A stretch of DNA of 64,000 nt from Arthrobacter sp. YN. Lineage in GTDB: Bacteria > Actinomycetota > Actinomycetes > Actinomycetales > Micrococcaceae. The notes below the pieces were generated by a model. The model worked only from the letters and a program-made list of their open reading frames with translations. It searched no databases and was not told the DNA's origin. The stretch lies in the NCBI RefSeq assembly GCF_002224285.1, contig NZ_CP022436.1, forward strand, positions 4,588,001-4,652,000, written 5' to 3'. The position numbers and the translations under genes are program-made. The first letter of the stretch is position 1; each line of letters begins with the position of its first letter. Of the stretch, positions 27,894-35,769 are shown piece by piece.

Positions 27894-28820
27894 ATGACCT
27901 TGAAATTCGCCAGGCTGGGTACGGCCGGAAACGAACAACCGGCCGTCATCGCCCAGGACGCCGACGGCACCGAGAAATACTTCAGCCTCACGCCCTTGAC
28001 GCAGGATATCGACGGCGGATTCCTCGCCGCGGATGGCATCGAACGCACCCGCGAAGCCCTGAACAGCGGGGATCTTCCCGAAATTTCCCCTGCGGGCCTG
28101 CGCATCGGTGCGCCGGTTGCCCGCCCGGGTGCAGTAGTAGCCATAGGCCTCAACTACACCGCCCATGCTGCCGAGTCCGGTGCCACACCGCCCGAGGTTC
28201 CCGTGGTCTTCCTCAAGCCCACCAACACCATCGCCGGACCGTTCGACGCCGCTCCCATCCCGCCGTCGTCGGAAAAGTACGACTGGGAAGTGGAACTGGC
28301 CATCGTGATCGGGCGGGAAGCGTCATACCTTTCGTCTGTCCCGGAAGCCGAAGCCTGCATCGCCGGTTACGCCGTGGCGAACGACCTCTCCGAGCGCGAC
28401 TACCAAATTCCCGGTGCTGCGGGACAGTGGACCAAAGGCAAGTCCCTCCCCGGCTCCACTCCCCTGGGCCCGTGGTTGGTCCCGGTCTCCGAGATCGACG
28501 CAAGCAACCTGCGCCTCCAGACCTTGGTCAATGGTGAAGCCCGCCAGGATTCCAGCACGTCGGACATGATCTTCGACCCGGCCACCGTCGTGCACCACCT
28601 GAGCCAATACATGGTTTTGGAGCCCGGAGATGTGATCATCACCGGGACCCCCGAGGGCGTTGCATTGTCCGGCCGCTTCCCCTTCATCCAGCCCGGCGAC
28701 ATCGTGGAGTTGGACATCGAGGGACTGGGACGCCAGCGCCAGGAGTACTTCAGGGCACAGGCCGGTTCCGCGACAGGCGATCAGGCCGGAGCAGCTGCTC
28801 CCGCCCACGTCAACGCCTGA
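27894..28820 (+). CDS. FAH-family hydrolase, probable 2,4-diketo-3-deoxy-L-fuconate hydrolase
   Basis: A 308 aa fumarylacetoacetate-hydrolase-fold enzyme predicted to cleave 2,4-diketo-3-deoxy-L-fuconate to pyruvate and L-lactate. Metal-site motifs are present: VVAIGLNYTAHAAESG, YDWEVELAIVIGREA (Glu ligands), GYAVANDLSERDYQ and VIITGTPEGVA. The ATG at 27894 has GGAGGAA six bases before it. It is divergent from the fuconate dehydratase and overlaps the downstream dehydrogenase by one base (TGATG). The family covers several acylpyruvate cleavages, so the exact substrate comes from pathway context. Confidence 0.9.
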   Translation: MTLKFARLGTAGNEQPAVIAQDADGTEKYFSLTPLTQDIDGGFLAADGIERTREALNSGDLPEISPAGLRIGAPVARPGAVVAIGLNYTAHAAESGATPPEVPVVFLKPTNTIAGPFDAAPIPPSSEKYDWEVELAIVIGREASYLSSVPEAEACIAGYAVANDLSERDYQIPGAAGQWTKGKSLPGSTPLGPWLVPVSEIDASNLRLQTLVNGEARQDSSTSDMIFDPATVVHHLSQYMVLEPGDVIITGTPEGVALSGRFPFIQPGDIVELDIEGLGRQRQEYFRAQAGSATGDQAGAAAPAHVNA

Positions 28821-29590
28821 TGGCAGCCGCGGCGCCCTCGGTGGGCAACGACTTTGAGGGCCTTGCGGCCCTCGTGACCGGCGGCGCGTCCGGCATCGGG
28901 GCGGCCATCGCGGACCGCCTCGCTGCCGGTGGCGCGCAGGTCGCCGTTCTGGACCTCGCCCCGGAAACCAGCCCGCACTTCGGTGTCCAGTGCGATGTGG
29001 CGGATGACGCATCGGTGAGTGCCGCCATCGAGGCCGTTGTGGAGCAATTTGGCCGGCTGGACATCGTGATCAACAACGCCGGAATCGGCGCCCAAGGTGA
29101 CATTGCGGCGAACGACGACGACGAGTGGCTGCGTGTCCTCAACGTCAACGTGGTGGGCATCGCCCGCGTCAGCCGCGCGGCCTTGCCGTACCTGCGCGAG
29201 TCACCGGCCGCGGCGATCGTCAACACCTGCTCCATCGCAGCGACCGCGGGATTGCCGCAGCGTGCGCTGTACTCGGCGTCGAAAGGTGCAGTGTTGTCCC
29301 TGACGCTCGCCATGGCTGCCGACCATGTCCGTGAGGGGATCCGCGTCAACTGCGTCAATCCCGGCACCGCTGACACGCCGTGGGTAGGACGCCTGTTGGA
29401 TTCCGCTACCGACCCCGCCGGCGAGCGCGCGGCCCTGAACGCCCGGCAGCCCCACGGCCGGCTGGTTGACGCCGCAGAGGTGGCCGGCGCCGTCGCGTAC
29501 CTTGCGAGCCCGCTGTCAGGTTCGACGTCGGGAACCTCGCTGGCGGTCGACGGCGGCATGCAGGGTTTGCGGTTGCGTCCGGTTCAGTAG
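28820..29590 (+). CDS. SDR oxidoreductase, probable 2-keto-3-deoxy-L-fuconate dehydrogenase
   Basis: A 256 aa classical short-chain dehydrogenase: cofactor motif VTGGASGIGAAIAD near the N-terminus, acidic residue after the second strand (VAVLDLAPE), favouring NAD, NNAG in LDIVINNAGIG, catalytic Ser in CSIAATAG and YSASK for the Tyr/Lys pair. It would oxidise 2-keto-3-deoxy-L-fuconate to the diketo acid used by the hydrolase encoded just upstream. The start overlaps the previous stop by one base, so the two genes are co-translated. Confidence 0.9.
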   Translation: MAAAAPSVGNDFEGLAALVTGGASGIGAAIADRLAAGGAQVAVLDLAPETSPHFGVQCDVADDASVSAAIEAVVEQFGRLDIVINNAGIGAQGDIAANDDDEWLRVLNVNVVGIARVSRAALPYLRESPAAAIVNTCSIAATAGLPQRALYSASKGAVLSLTLAMAADHVREGIRVNCVNPGTADTPWVGRLLDSATDPAGERAALNARQPHGRLVDAAEVAGAVAYLASPLSGSTSGTSLAVDGGMQGLRLRPVQ

Positions 29591-29697
29591 GCGTTACGTA
29601 ACGCAACGGGCCCGCAACCTCCTGCAGCGGTGCTTCGCCTATGCTCAACTCCAAGAGATCAACGGCGACTCACTTAGCAAACTCAGGAGCACTACCC

Positions 29698-31023
29698 ATG
29701 AGCAACTGGCGCATCAGGGACTTCCACTCATCCGACCTCGATGGCATCCTCCACCTCTGGGAATCACTCAAGGCAGACGGCGTGGAGCCGGTGTACGCAC
29801 TGTCCGAGGTCCTGGCGTCGTGCGAAAAGGACCACGCGGTGGTGGCTGTGCAGGGCGACCAAGTGGTGGGCGCCGCCGTCGGACGCGCCGCACACGACCA
29901 AGGCTGGATCGTCTTCCTGGCCACGCTCACGGAGTTCCGCGGCCGCGGTATCGGCACCTCGCTGCTGTCCGCCGTCGAGAACCGGATGGCCCCGCACGGC
30001 CTCAACAAGCTGTCCGCACTCATGCCCGAGACCGAAACCCGGGTGGAAGCCTTCCTGGGACGAGGCTTCGTAGTTAAGAAGAACCTGCGCTATTTCGAGC
30101 GCACCATTCCCGTGCAGCGGCAGGAATTGGAGCCGTTGAGCCTGCTCGGTGGCCGCATCCTCGCGCGGGATCTGTGGGAGAACGTGGCCGGCATGCGCCG
30201 CGAGAAGGAACTGCTGGAACGCCGACTAGTGCTTCCCCTGGCTGAGGCCGACCTCGCCGACGAATATGGCGTGGTGCCGCCCCGTGCTGTTGTGCTGTTC
30301 GGTCCGCCGGGTACGGGGAAGACCACGTTTGCCAAGGCCATTGCGTCGCGGCTGGAGTGGCCGTTCGTGGAGGTCTTCCCGTCGCGCTTGGCCGCTGACC
30401 CCAAAGGCCTGGCGGGCGCACTGCGCGAGACCTTCCTGGAGATCGCCGAGCTGGAGCACGCCGTGGTCTTCATCGACGAGGTGGAAGAGATCGCATCCCA
30501 GCGTGCCGGCGATCCCCCGTCGCCGTTGCAGGGCGTCACCAACGAGCTCCTCAAGATCATCCCGGCTTTCCGCGAACAGCCCGGCCGCCTCCTGGTGTGC
30601 GCCACCAACTTCATCCGCGCCCTGGACACCGCATTCCTCCGCCACGGCCGGTTCGACTACGTCATCCCCATCGGCCTCCCCGACGTCCACGCCCGCGAAG
30701 CCATGTGGCAGCGCTTCATCCCCGCCACCGTGGTGGACTCCGTGGACATCGCCCAACTGGTGGAACGGACGGAAGGCTTCTCGCCCGCCGACATCGAGTT
30801 CGCGGCCCGCAGCGCCTCCCAGCGTGCCCTGGAAAAAGCAGTGTACGACGACGGAGCTGCTTTAGGCGGTTCAGCGGGCGCTGCGTCCGGGGCCGGGTCC
30901 AACGGGCGCAAGGGACCCGTGACGCAGGATTACCTTGACGCGATTGGTGACACCCGCACCACCGTGAGCCCCGAGGTGCACCAGGACTTCCTCGAGGACA
31001 TCGACGTGCTGGGGCGGGTGTAG
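29698..31023 (+). CDS. GNAT acetyltransferase fused to an AAA+ ATPase
   Basis: A 441 aa two-domain protein. Residues 1-135 are a GNAT fold with the acetyl-CoA motif FRGRGIGTSLLSAVEN (RGRGIG at 81-86). Residues 165-400 are a classical AAA module: Walker A GPPGTGKTT (202-210), Walker B VVFIDE (256-261), sensor 1 CATN (301-304), the second-region arginines RHGRFD (315-320) and a helical lid (ERTEGFSPADIEFAARSAS). A Gly/Ala/Ser linker and short C-terminal domain follow. ATG 29698 has CAGGAG in front. Neither partner nor substrate is evident; neighbours are the fucose genes and LtrA. The continuous frame argues for a real fusion. Confidence 0.9.
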   Translation: MSNWRIRDFHSSDLDGILHLWESLKADGVEPVYALSEVLASCEKDHAVVAVQGDQVVGAAVGRAAHDQGWIVFLATLTEFRGRGIGTSLLSAVENRMAPHGLNKLSALMPETETRVEAFLGRGFVVKKNLRYFERTIPVQRQELEPLSLLGGRILARDLWENVAGMRREKELLERRLVLPLAEADLADEYGVVPPRAVVLFGPPGTGKTTFAKAIASRLEWPFVEVFPSRLAADPKGLAGALRETFLEIAELEHAVVFIDEVEEIASQRAGDPPSPLQGVTNELLKIIPAFREQPGRLLVCATNFIRALDTAFLRHGRFDYVIPIGLPDVHAREAMWQRFIPATVVDSVDIAQLVERTEGFSPADIEFAARSASQRALEKAVYDDGAALGGSAGAASGAGSNGRKGPVTQDYLDAIGDTRTTVSPEVHQDFLEDIDVLGRV

Positions 31024-31033
31024 CTCCTTCCCG

Positions 31034-31102
31034 CGAGATCGCCGGAACGCTGCGGGTTCGCTGGAACATTCCGGGCGATCCCGACGCATTCCGGCGATCT
31101 CG
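31034..31102. repeat. Palindromic intergenic element (copy A), 14-bp arms
   Basis: CGAGATCGCCGGAA (31034-31047) is perfectly inverted at 31089-31102, with a smaller GGAA-CA-TTCC palindrome between the arms. It starts 11 bases after the AAA gene stop and may terminate that transcript. It resembles the shorter element at 13226-13275. Confidence 0.65.
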
Positions 31103-31136
31103 GCGTAGAGGCAGGGGCAGCGGTAATCTTTGAGCC

Positions 31137-32381
31137 ATGTCCTCGAATCCCCTTCGCCATGCGCTGTCCCGCATGGGCGGCCGCGATCCCCATGAAAAGC
31201 ACCGCACAGCAACCCCGCTGGAACTCTTCTTCGACCTGACCTTTGTCATTGCCTTTGGCGTGGCCGGGAGCCAGTTCGCCCATGCAGTGGCTGAAGCACA
31301 TTTCTGGCCTGGGCTGCTGGCCTTCTCGTTCGCCATGTTCGCGATGATCTGGGCCTGGATCAACTTCACGTGGTTCGCCAGCGCCTACGACACCGATGAT
31401 TGGGTGTTCCGGGTGGTCACCATGGTCCAGATGGTGGGCGTGCTCATCCTGGCCATGGGCATCGAACCAGTATTCCACTCCATCATCGAGGGCAAGCACG
31501 TGGACAACTTCACCATGGTGCTCGGCTACATCGTCATGCGGGTGGCCCTGATCTTCCAGTGGCTTCGGGCTGCACGGCAGGATCCTGAACGCCGGGAAAC
31601 CTGTCTGCGCTACGCGAAGTACGTGGCGATCGTTCAGATCGGCTGGGTTGTTGTGCTGTTGGTGGACGCGAGCGTCCTTACCACTTTCCTCATGGCAGCT
31701 CCTCTGTTCGTCATGGAGATGGCGGCACCGTACTTCGCGGAACGGAAGATCCGTACCCCGTGGCACGCCCATCACATCGCGGAGAGGTATGGCCTCCTGG
31801 CCATTATCGCCTTGGGCGAGTGCTTGATCGGCGCCATTGAGACGCTGCGGGCGATCGTCGCAACCCATGGGTGGTCCATGGACGCTGCGCTGGTTGGCCT
31901 CAGCGGTACAGGCTTGGCCTTCGCCATGTGGTGGATCTACTTCATCCTGCCTTCAGGCCCGGCACTGCACGTCCAGCGGCATCGTTCGTGGGTATTCGGT
32001 TACGGGCACATGCCGGTCTTTGCAGCTATTGCCGCCACTGGTGCGGGCCTGCACGTTGCCGCGTACTTCATTGATCATGAAGCCCACATTCCTGCGGCCG
32101 CTGCGGTGGCTTCCATCGCCATCCCAGTCATTTTGTTCAAGGTTTCGCTCAGCACGCTGTACGGCATCTTGCTCGGCATGGACCGGGAACACCTCTGGAG
32201 CTCCACGCTGGTGGTTCTGGGCTTGGCTTCAACCATTGCACTGGCCGCAGCAGGTGCATCCGTTCCGGTGTGCATGCTGGTCATGATGCTGGTCCTGGGC
32301 CTGTCCATCGCCTACGACGAACGACGCGGCCACAAGGGCCGGGCCGCTGCGCTCCGAAGGCTGGAAAACGCGGCGGGCTAA
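31137..32381 (+). CDS. ltrA: Low temperature requirement protein A (LtrA) family membrane protein
   Basis: A 414 aa integral membrane protein with about ten to twelve hydrophobic helices. The N-terminal hallmark TATPLELFFDLTFVIAF and the middle motif HIAERYGLLAIIALGECLIG are characteristic of the LtrA family. The name comes from a Listeria mutant defective in cold growth; the biochemical role is unknown. ATG 31137 follows closely on the palindrome at 31034-31102. No operon partner is obvious, and the next gene is on the opposite strand. Confidence 0.9.
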   Translation: MSSNPLRHALSRMGGRDPHEKHRTATPLELFFDLTFVIAFGVAGSQFAHAVAEAHFWPGLLAFSFAMFAMIWAWINFTWFASAYDTDDWVFRVVTMVQMVGVLILAMGIEPVFHSIIEGKHVDNFTMVLGYIVMRVALIFQWLRAARQDPERRETCLRYAKYVAIVQIGWVVVLLVDASVLTTFLMAAPLFVMEMAAPYFAERKIRTPWHAHHIAERYGLLAIIALGECLIGAIETLRAIVATHGWSMDAALVGLSGTGLAFAMWWIYFILPSGPALHVQRHRSWVFGYGHMPVFAAIAATGAGLHVAAYFIDHEAHIPAAAAVASIAIPVILFKVSLSTLYGILLGMDREHLWSSTLVVLGLASTIALAAAGASVPVCMLVMMLVLGLSIAYDERRGHKGRAAALRRLENAAG

Positions 32382-32465
32382 GTGCTCGCTCGTTGCGGGG
32401 CCCGCTCAGCGCGCCATTTCGTCTCCGAGGCACACAGAGCAGGCCCCACGACGGGCTCCTGGGAG

Positions 32466-33002
32466 TTACTCGGGAGCGATCTCGTCCAGTTCCTGGAGCA
32501 GGTATGGGTTGATCCGTTCCAGGATCATCCTGACCTCGTCGCGGGGAACGGCCGTGTACAGCACAGGTCGGGCATCGGCGTAGCGGGTGACCGGCGGCTT
32601 GTCCGGCCACTTCTCCGCAAGGGCCTGAACCCGTTCGGGCAGGGAGTTGTGGGCGTTGTCCGCGATCTTCACCAAGGTGGCGTCGTGGTCCTCCGCAACG
32701 AAACGGATGCCGGCGTCGTAATCATCCGGGTCGTCATGGAAGCGGCGGGTGACGCGCTCGATGATGTCTACCGCACGCTCGGAAACGCCCATTTCCAGCA
32801 GGGCCTGCCGGGTGATGGGAGTGTCCTCGGCGATGTCATGAAGGTAGCCGGCGATCTGGATGTCCTCGTCAAAGTCGGCCAGAGCATCGCCCACTGCCAG
32901 GACGTGCTCGCGGTAGGGTCGCTTGAGCTTGTCCTTCTGCCGGTTGTGGGCCACCTCCGCCAGGACTTGGGCTGTTTCTACAGTGAAGTGTGGTTCGGTC
33001 AT
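32466..33002 (-). CDS. HD-domain hydrolase, small (p)ppGpp hydrolase-like
   Basis: A 178 aa protein starting at ATG 33002 (MTEPHFTVETAQ), with GGAGG nine bases upstream. HD residues are present: YREHV (H33), YLHDIAEDTP (H55, D56 and the following ED) and VKIADNAHNS (D115). The HD-x-x-ED arrangement and early helix AQVLAEVAHNRQKDK match RelA/SpoT-type hydrolase domains, and the size fits small alarmone hydrolases of the MESH1 type. Such enzymes remove the 3'-pyrophosphate of (p)ppGpp, but other nucleotides are possible. There is no synthetase domain or toxin gene beside it. Confidence 0.78.
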   Translation of the reverse strand: MTEPHFTVETAQVLAEVAHNRQKDKLKRPYREHVLAVGDALADFDEDIQIAGYLHDIAEDTPITRQALLEMGVSERAVDIIERVTRRFHDDPDDYDAGIRFVAEDHDATLVKIADNAHNSLPERVQALAEKWPDKPPVTRYADARPVLYTAVPRDEVRMILERINPYLLQELDEIAPE

Positions 33003-33094
33003 GCTGGCCTCCGGGTTGAACATGGGACCAACGGCGATCGATCCCATGTTCAGGCTATCGGTTGTTCCGGGGCGGCAAGCGCCGTGGGCGGGAT

Positions 33095-33886
33095 CTACCA
33101 GTCCTGCACGGCGCGGGCGGCGATGGCGACGGTGACTGCCCTCGGCAAGCGCTGCGCAAATCCGGCCGTCACCCGGTTGACCCACCCCGAGACGACACTG
33201 CCGGGCGTGTCCTTGCGACCCAGAGCTTTAAGCGCTGTTCCAACAACCTGTTGGGAGGTCTGCATTTTGCCCACTGCTGCGGACTCACCGCCGAGGACGT
33301 CGAAAAACTCAGTGCGCGTCGCACCGGGACAAAGGGCCAGGACGTTCAGTCCGGAGTTCTTGGTTTCGTGCGCCACGGCTTCGGTGAAGCTCAGGACAAA
33401 GGCCTTGGTGGCGCCGTAAACGGCCATGCCGGGAATGGGTTGGAAGGCGGCGGTACTGGCCACGTTCACCAGGGCGCCTTTCCCGGAGGCGAGCAGTTCC
33501 GGCAGGAAAGCCCGGGTGATGTCCACCAGGGCGGCCACGTTCAAGGAAATCTCAGACGCAATAGTGTCCGGATCTTCCTCGACCAAAGGCCCGTGGGTGC
33601 CGAAGCCCGCGTTGTTGATCAGCGTGTCCACGGTAATCCCGCGGCCGGCCAGTGAATCGAAGAGCTCGCGCCCCACCCCTGCACGGCCCAGGTCCATGGG
33701 GAGGACTGTCACGGTCACTCCGTGGCGGGAGCGCAGGTCCTGGGCCAACTCCTCCAGACGGTCTGCGCGCCGGGCCACCAGGACGAGGTTGGAACCCCGG
33801 GCAGCAAATTGTCCGGCGAACTCAGCACCGAGGCCGGAGCTGGCACCTGTAATGAGTGCAGTGGTACCTGCGTAAGTCATGGTCAT
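33095..33886 (-). CDS. SDR family oxidoreductase
   Basis: A 263 aa short-chain dehydrogenase: cofactor loop ALITGASSGLGAEFAGQF, basic residues after strand two (LVARRADRLEEL) favouring NADP, NNAG in LINNAGFGTHG, catalytic Ser in VASTAAFQP and YGATKAF for Tyr/Lys. The LEELAQDL and RTEFFDV motifs resemble SDR members acting on hydrophobic ketones, but the substrate is unknown. It is divergent from a TetR regulator with a palindromic site between them, so it is the likely target of that regulator. Confidence 0.9.
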   Translation of the reverse strand: MTMTYAGTTALITGASSGLGAEFAGQFAARGSNLVLVARRADRLEELAQDLRSRHGVTVTVLPMDLGRAGVGRELFDSLAGRGITVDTLINNAGFGTHGPLVEEDPDTIASEISLNVAALVDITRAFLPELLASGKGALVNVASTAAFQPIPGMAVYGATKAFVLSFTEAVAHETKNSGLNVLALCPGATRTEFFDVLGGESAAVGKMQTSQQVVGTALKALGRKDTPGSVVSGWVNRVTAGFAQRLPRAVTVAIAARAVQDW

Positions 33887-33926
33887 GGCGGAATCCCATC
33901 GGTTGAGTCGGAGACTGATGTAGTCG

Positions 33927-33945
33927 CTGTCTACATGGTAGGCAG
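33927..33945. promoter_or_regulatory. Candidate TetR operator between SDR and TetR genes
   Basis: CTGTCTAC (33927-33934) and GTAGGCAG (33938-33945) form an inverted repeat with one mismatch. Flanking repeats of GTAGTC/GACTAC type (about 33920 and 33965) extend the symmetry. Position between divergent genes fits control by the adjacent TetR protein. Confidence 0.5.
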
Positions 33946-33989
33946 TGTCTACTTTGTTGTCAATGACTACATTGGCTTAGACTTGAGCC

Positions 33990-34601
33990 ATGACTGACCA
34001 GCCCTATCACCACGGCAAACTCCGGGAAGCCCTCCTGGAGCGCGCCATGGAGACCATTGAAGAAGCCGGCGTGGAGGGGCTCTCCCTGCGGCAGCTGGCC
34101 CGTGATGTCAACGTCAGCCACGGCGCCCCGGCCAAGCACTTCCGTGACAAGCAAGCCTTGATCGACGCCGTGGCGCTGGCTGGCTTTCAGTCGATGAACC
34201 GCCTCATCCGGGAGGCCACGCAGTCCGGCGACGACCTCCGTGGCCGTTTCGTCCGCGTCGGCAAAGCCTACGTCGACTTTGCCGTTGAGCACCCCGCCCT
34301 GCTGACGGTGATGTACTCCACCAAGCACCACCCCGATTCCAGCGAGGAACTGCGGAACACCGGCGCGCAAGGAATACACGTTGCCCAAGCCATGATCGCC
34401 GAGGCTCAGGAAGCCGGCGTCCTGGCCGACGGCGACCCCGGAACACTGGCCATGGTGTGCTTCGTCAGCCTTCACGGGACTGCCCTGCTAGCGGCCGGCG
34501 GGCACTTGGACGGGACTTCAGTAGAGGACGTAGTCACCGCGACCACCGATACCCTGTGGGCAGGCATGGCGGCCGGAGTCCCGGCAGCCCAGCTCAGCTA
34601 G
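33990..34601 (+). CDS. TetR family regulator
   Basis: A 203 aa regulator. The N-terminus begins YHHGKLREALLERAMETIEE, followed by the helix-turn-helix LSLRQLARDVNVSHGAPAKH and FRDKQALIDAV. The C-terminal helical ligand domain has no recognisable pocket; AVEHPALLTVMYS and a late Trp (DTLWAGMAAG) resemble the WHG-type C-terminal domain. It is divergent from the SDR gene and probably represses both through the shared palindromes. It is convergent with the serine hydrolase gene downstream. Confidence 0.9.
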   Translation: MTDQPYHHGKLREALLERAMETIEEAGVEGLSLRQLARDVNVSHGAPAKHFRDKQALIDAVALAGFQSMNRLIREATQSGDDLRGRFVRVGKAYVDFAVEHPALLTVMYSTKHHPDSSEELRNTGAQGIHVAQAMIAEAQEAGVLADGDPGTLAMVCFVSLHGTALLAAGGHLDGTSVEDVVTATTDTLWAGMAAGVPAAQLS

Positions 34602-34625
34602 ACAGCCCGGCCAAGTGGTTATGCG

Positions 34626-35744
34626 CTAAGCAGCGAGCCCAGCGATCACTTCCCGCACCGCCGAGCTCAGCTGGAAGTTGCGGCAGCCCAGTCCCCCGGG
34701 CTCAGCCTGCTGCGGCACGTACCCAAAGCCGAGTTCATACACAGGGTCCGCGAACCCCAAAGCTGCGCTGGCGCCGTCGTGCCCGAACGCGCGGTAGCTG
34801 CCGAACGGCATCCGCGTGTGGGACTTCATGAAAACGGTGCCGAAGCAGCCGGCCTCTCCAAAGACGCGGTCGATCCCGAAGACCTGCTCGCTGGTCACCG
34901 CACAGATGGTCTCCTCCGTCATGAGAGGAGGAATAGCGGGTTCGCCTGCCAACCCGGTCAGTGCCGCCGCATAAATCCTTGCCATCCCTTCCGCGCTGGC
35001 CACGCCAGCCACCGAGCTCAGCCCCGCGGCCCGCACCTCCCGGATGTTGGGCAAGTCCAGGATGTCACCCACGGCAGAGTTGGCTGCGAGGCCGGCGTGG
35101 CTGGCAGGATCCACCCACGGCCATGCCGGATCGGCCGCCCAGCGGAAGGGTGCGAAGCGGGCCTCTTCGGCGTCGGGCAGGCCAAGGTAGAAGTGGGCTC
35201 CGGCCACGGCCCGGATCCGCTGTTCGAAGACGTCTTGGAGGGTGGAACCGGTGATGCGGCGGCACAACTCCTCCACGAAGATTCCGATGGTCAGTGCGTG
35301 GTAGCCGAAAGCAGTGCCGGGTTTCCATAGCGGCGGCAGTTTGGCGAGCTTGGCGGCCGCGAGCTCTGAGTTGTTGACCTCGTGGAGGGTGAGGCCGCCT
35401 TCCACTCCCAGGAGCCCAGCCTGATGGGACAAAAGCTGGGCAACGGTGATCGAGGCTTTCCCTTCGACACCAAACTCCGGCCAATACTTGGTCACCTCGG
35501 CATCAAGGTCCAAAGTGCCGTCCTGAACCAGTAACGCCATCACCAGACCCGCCATGCCTTTGGAGCACGAGAAGACGCCTGTGACCGAGTCCGGCCGAAT
35601 ATGCGGTCCGCCGCTGAGGTCCAGCACTTTGACGCCGCGATGATAGGCGGCGACTTGTGCCGAATAGTCCGGATCCTGCTCGAGAAAACTGCCGAAGAGT
35701 TCGGCGACGGGTTCGAAACCTGGGGCGATCACCTGTGAATGCAT
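34626..35744 (-). CDS. Class C beta-lactamase-fold serine hydrolase
   Basis: A 372 aa serine hydrolase of the EstB/class C beta-lactamase group. The nucleophile tetrad SCSK is at residues 59-62 (VFSCSKGMAGLVMALL), a Tyr motif appears as AFGYHALTIGIF, and QLLSHQAGLLG and AFGHDGASAALGF match the family. There is no signal peptide, so it is more likely a cytoplasmic esterase than a penicillin-interacting enzyme. It follows gluQ on the same strand direction with 25 bases between genes but no evident functional link. Confidence 0.88.
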   Translation of the reverse strand: MHSQVIAPGFEPVAELFGSFLEQDPDYSAQVAAYHRGVKVLDLSGGPHIRPDSVTGVFSCSKGMAGLVMALLVQDGTLDLDAEVTKYWPEFGVEGKASITVAQLLSHQAGLLGVEGGLTLHEVNNSELAAAKLAKLPPLWKPGTAFGYHALTIGIFVEELCRRITGSTLQDVFEQRIRAVAGAHFYLGLPDAEEARFAPFRWAADPAWPWVDPASHAGLAANSAVGDILDLPNIREVRAAGLSSVAGVASAEGMARIYAAALTGLAGEPAIPPLMTEETICAVTSEQVFGIDRVFGEAGCFGTVFMKSHTRMPFGSYRAFGHDGASAALGFADPVYELGFGYVPQQAEPGGLGCRNFQLSSAVREVIAGLAA

Positions 35745-35769
35745 CCAGACAGCCTACGTGGTGGGCGTC

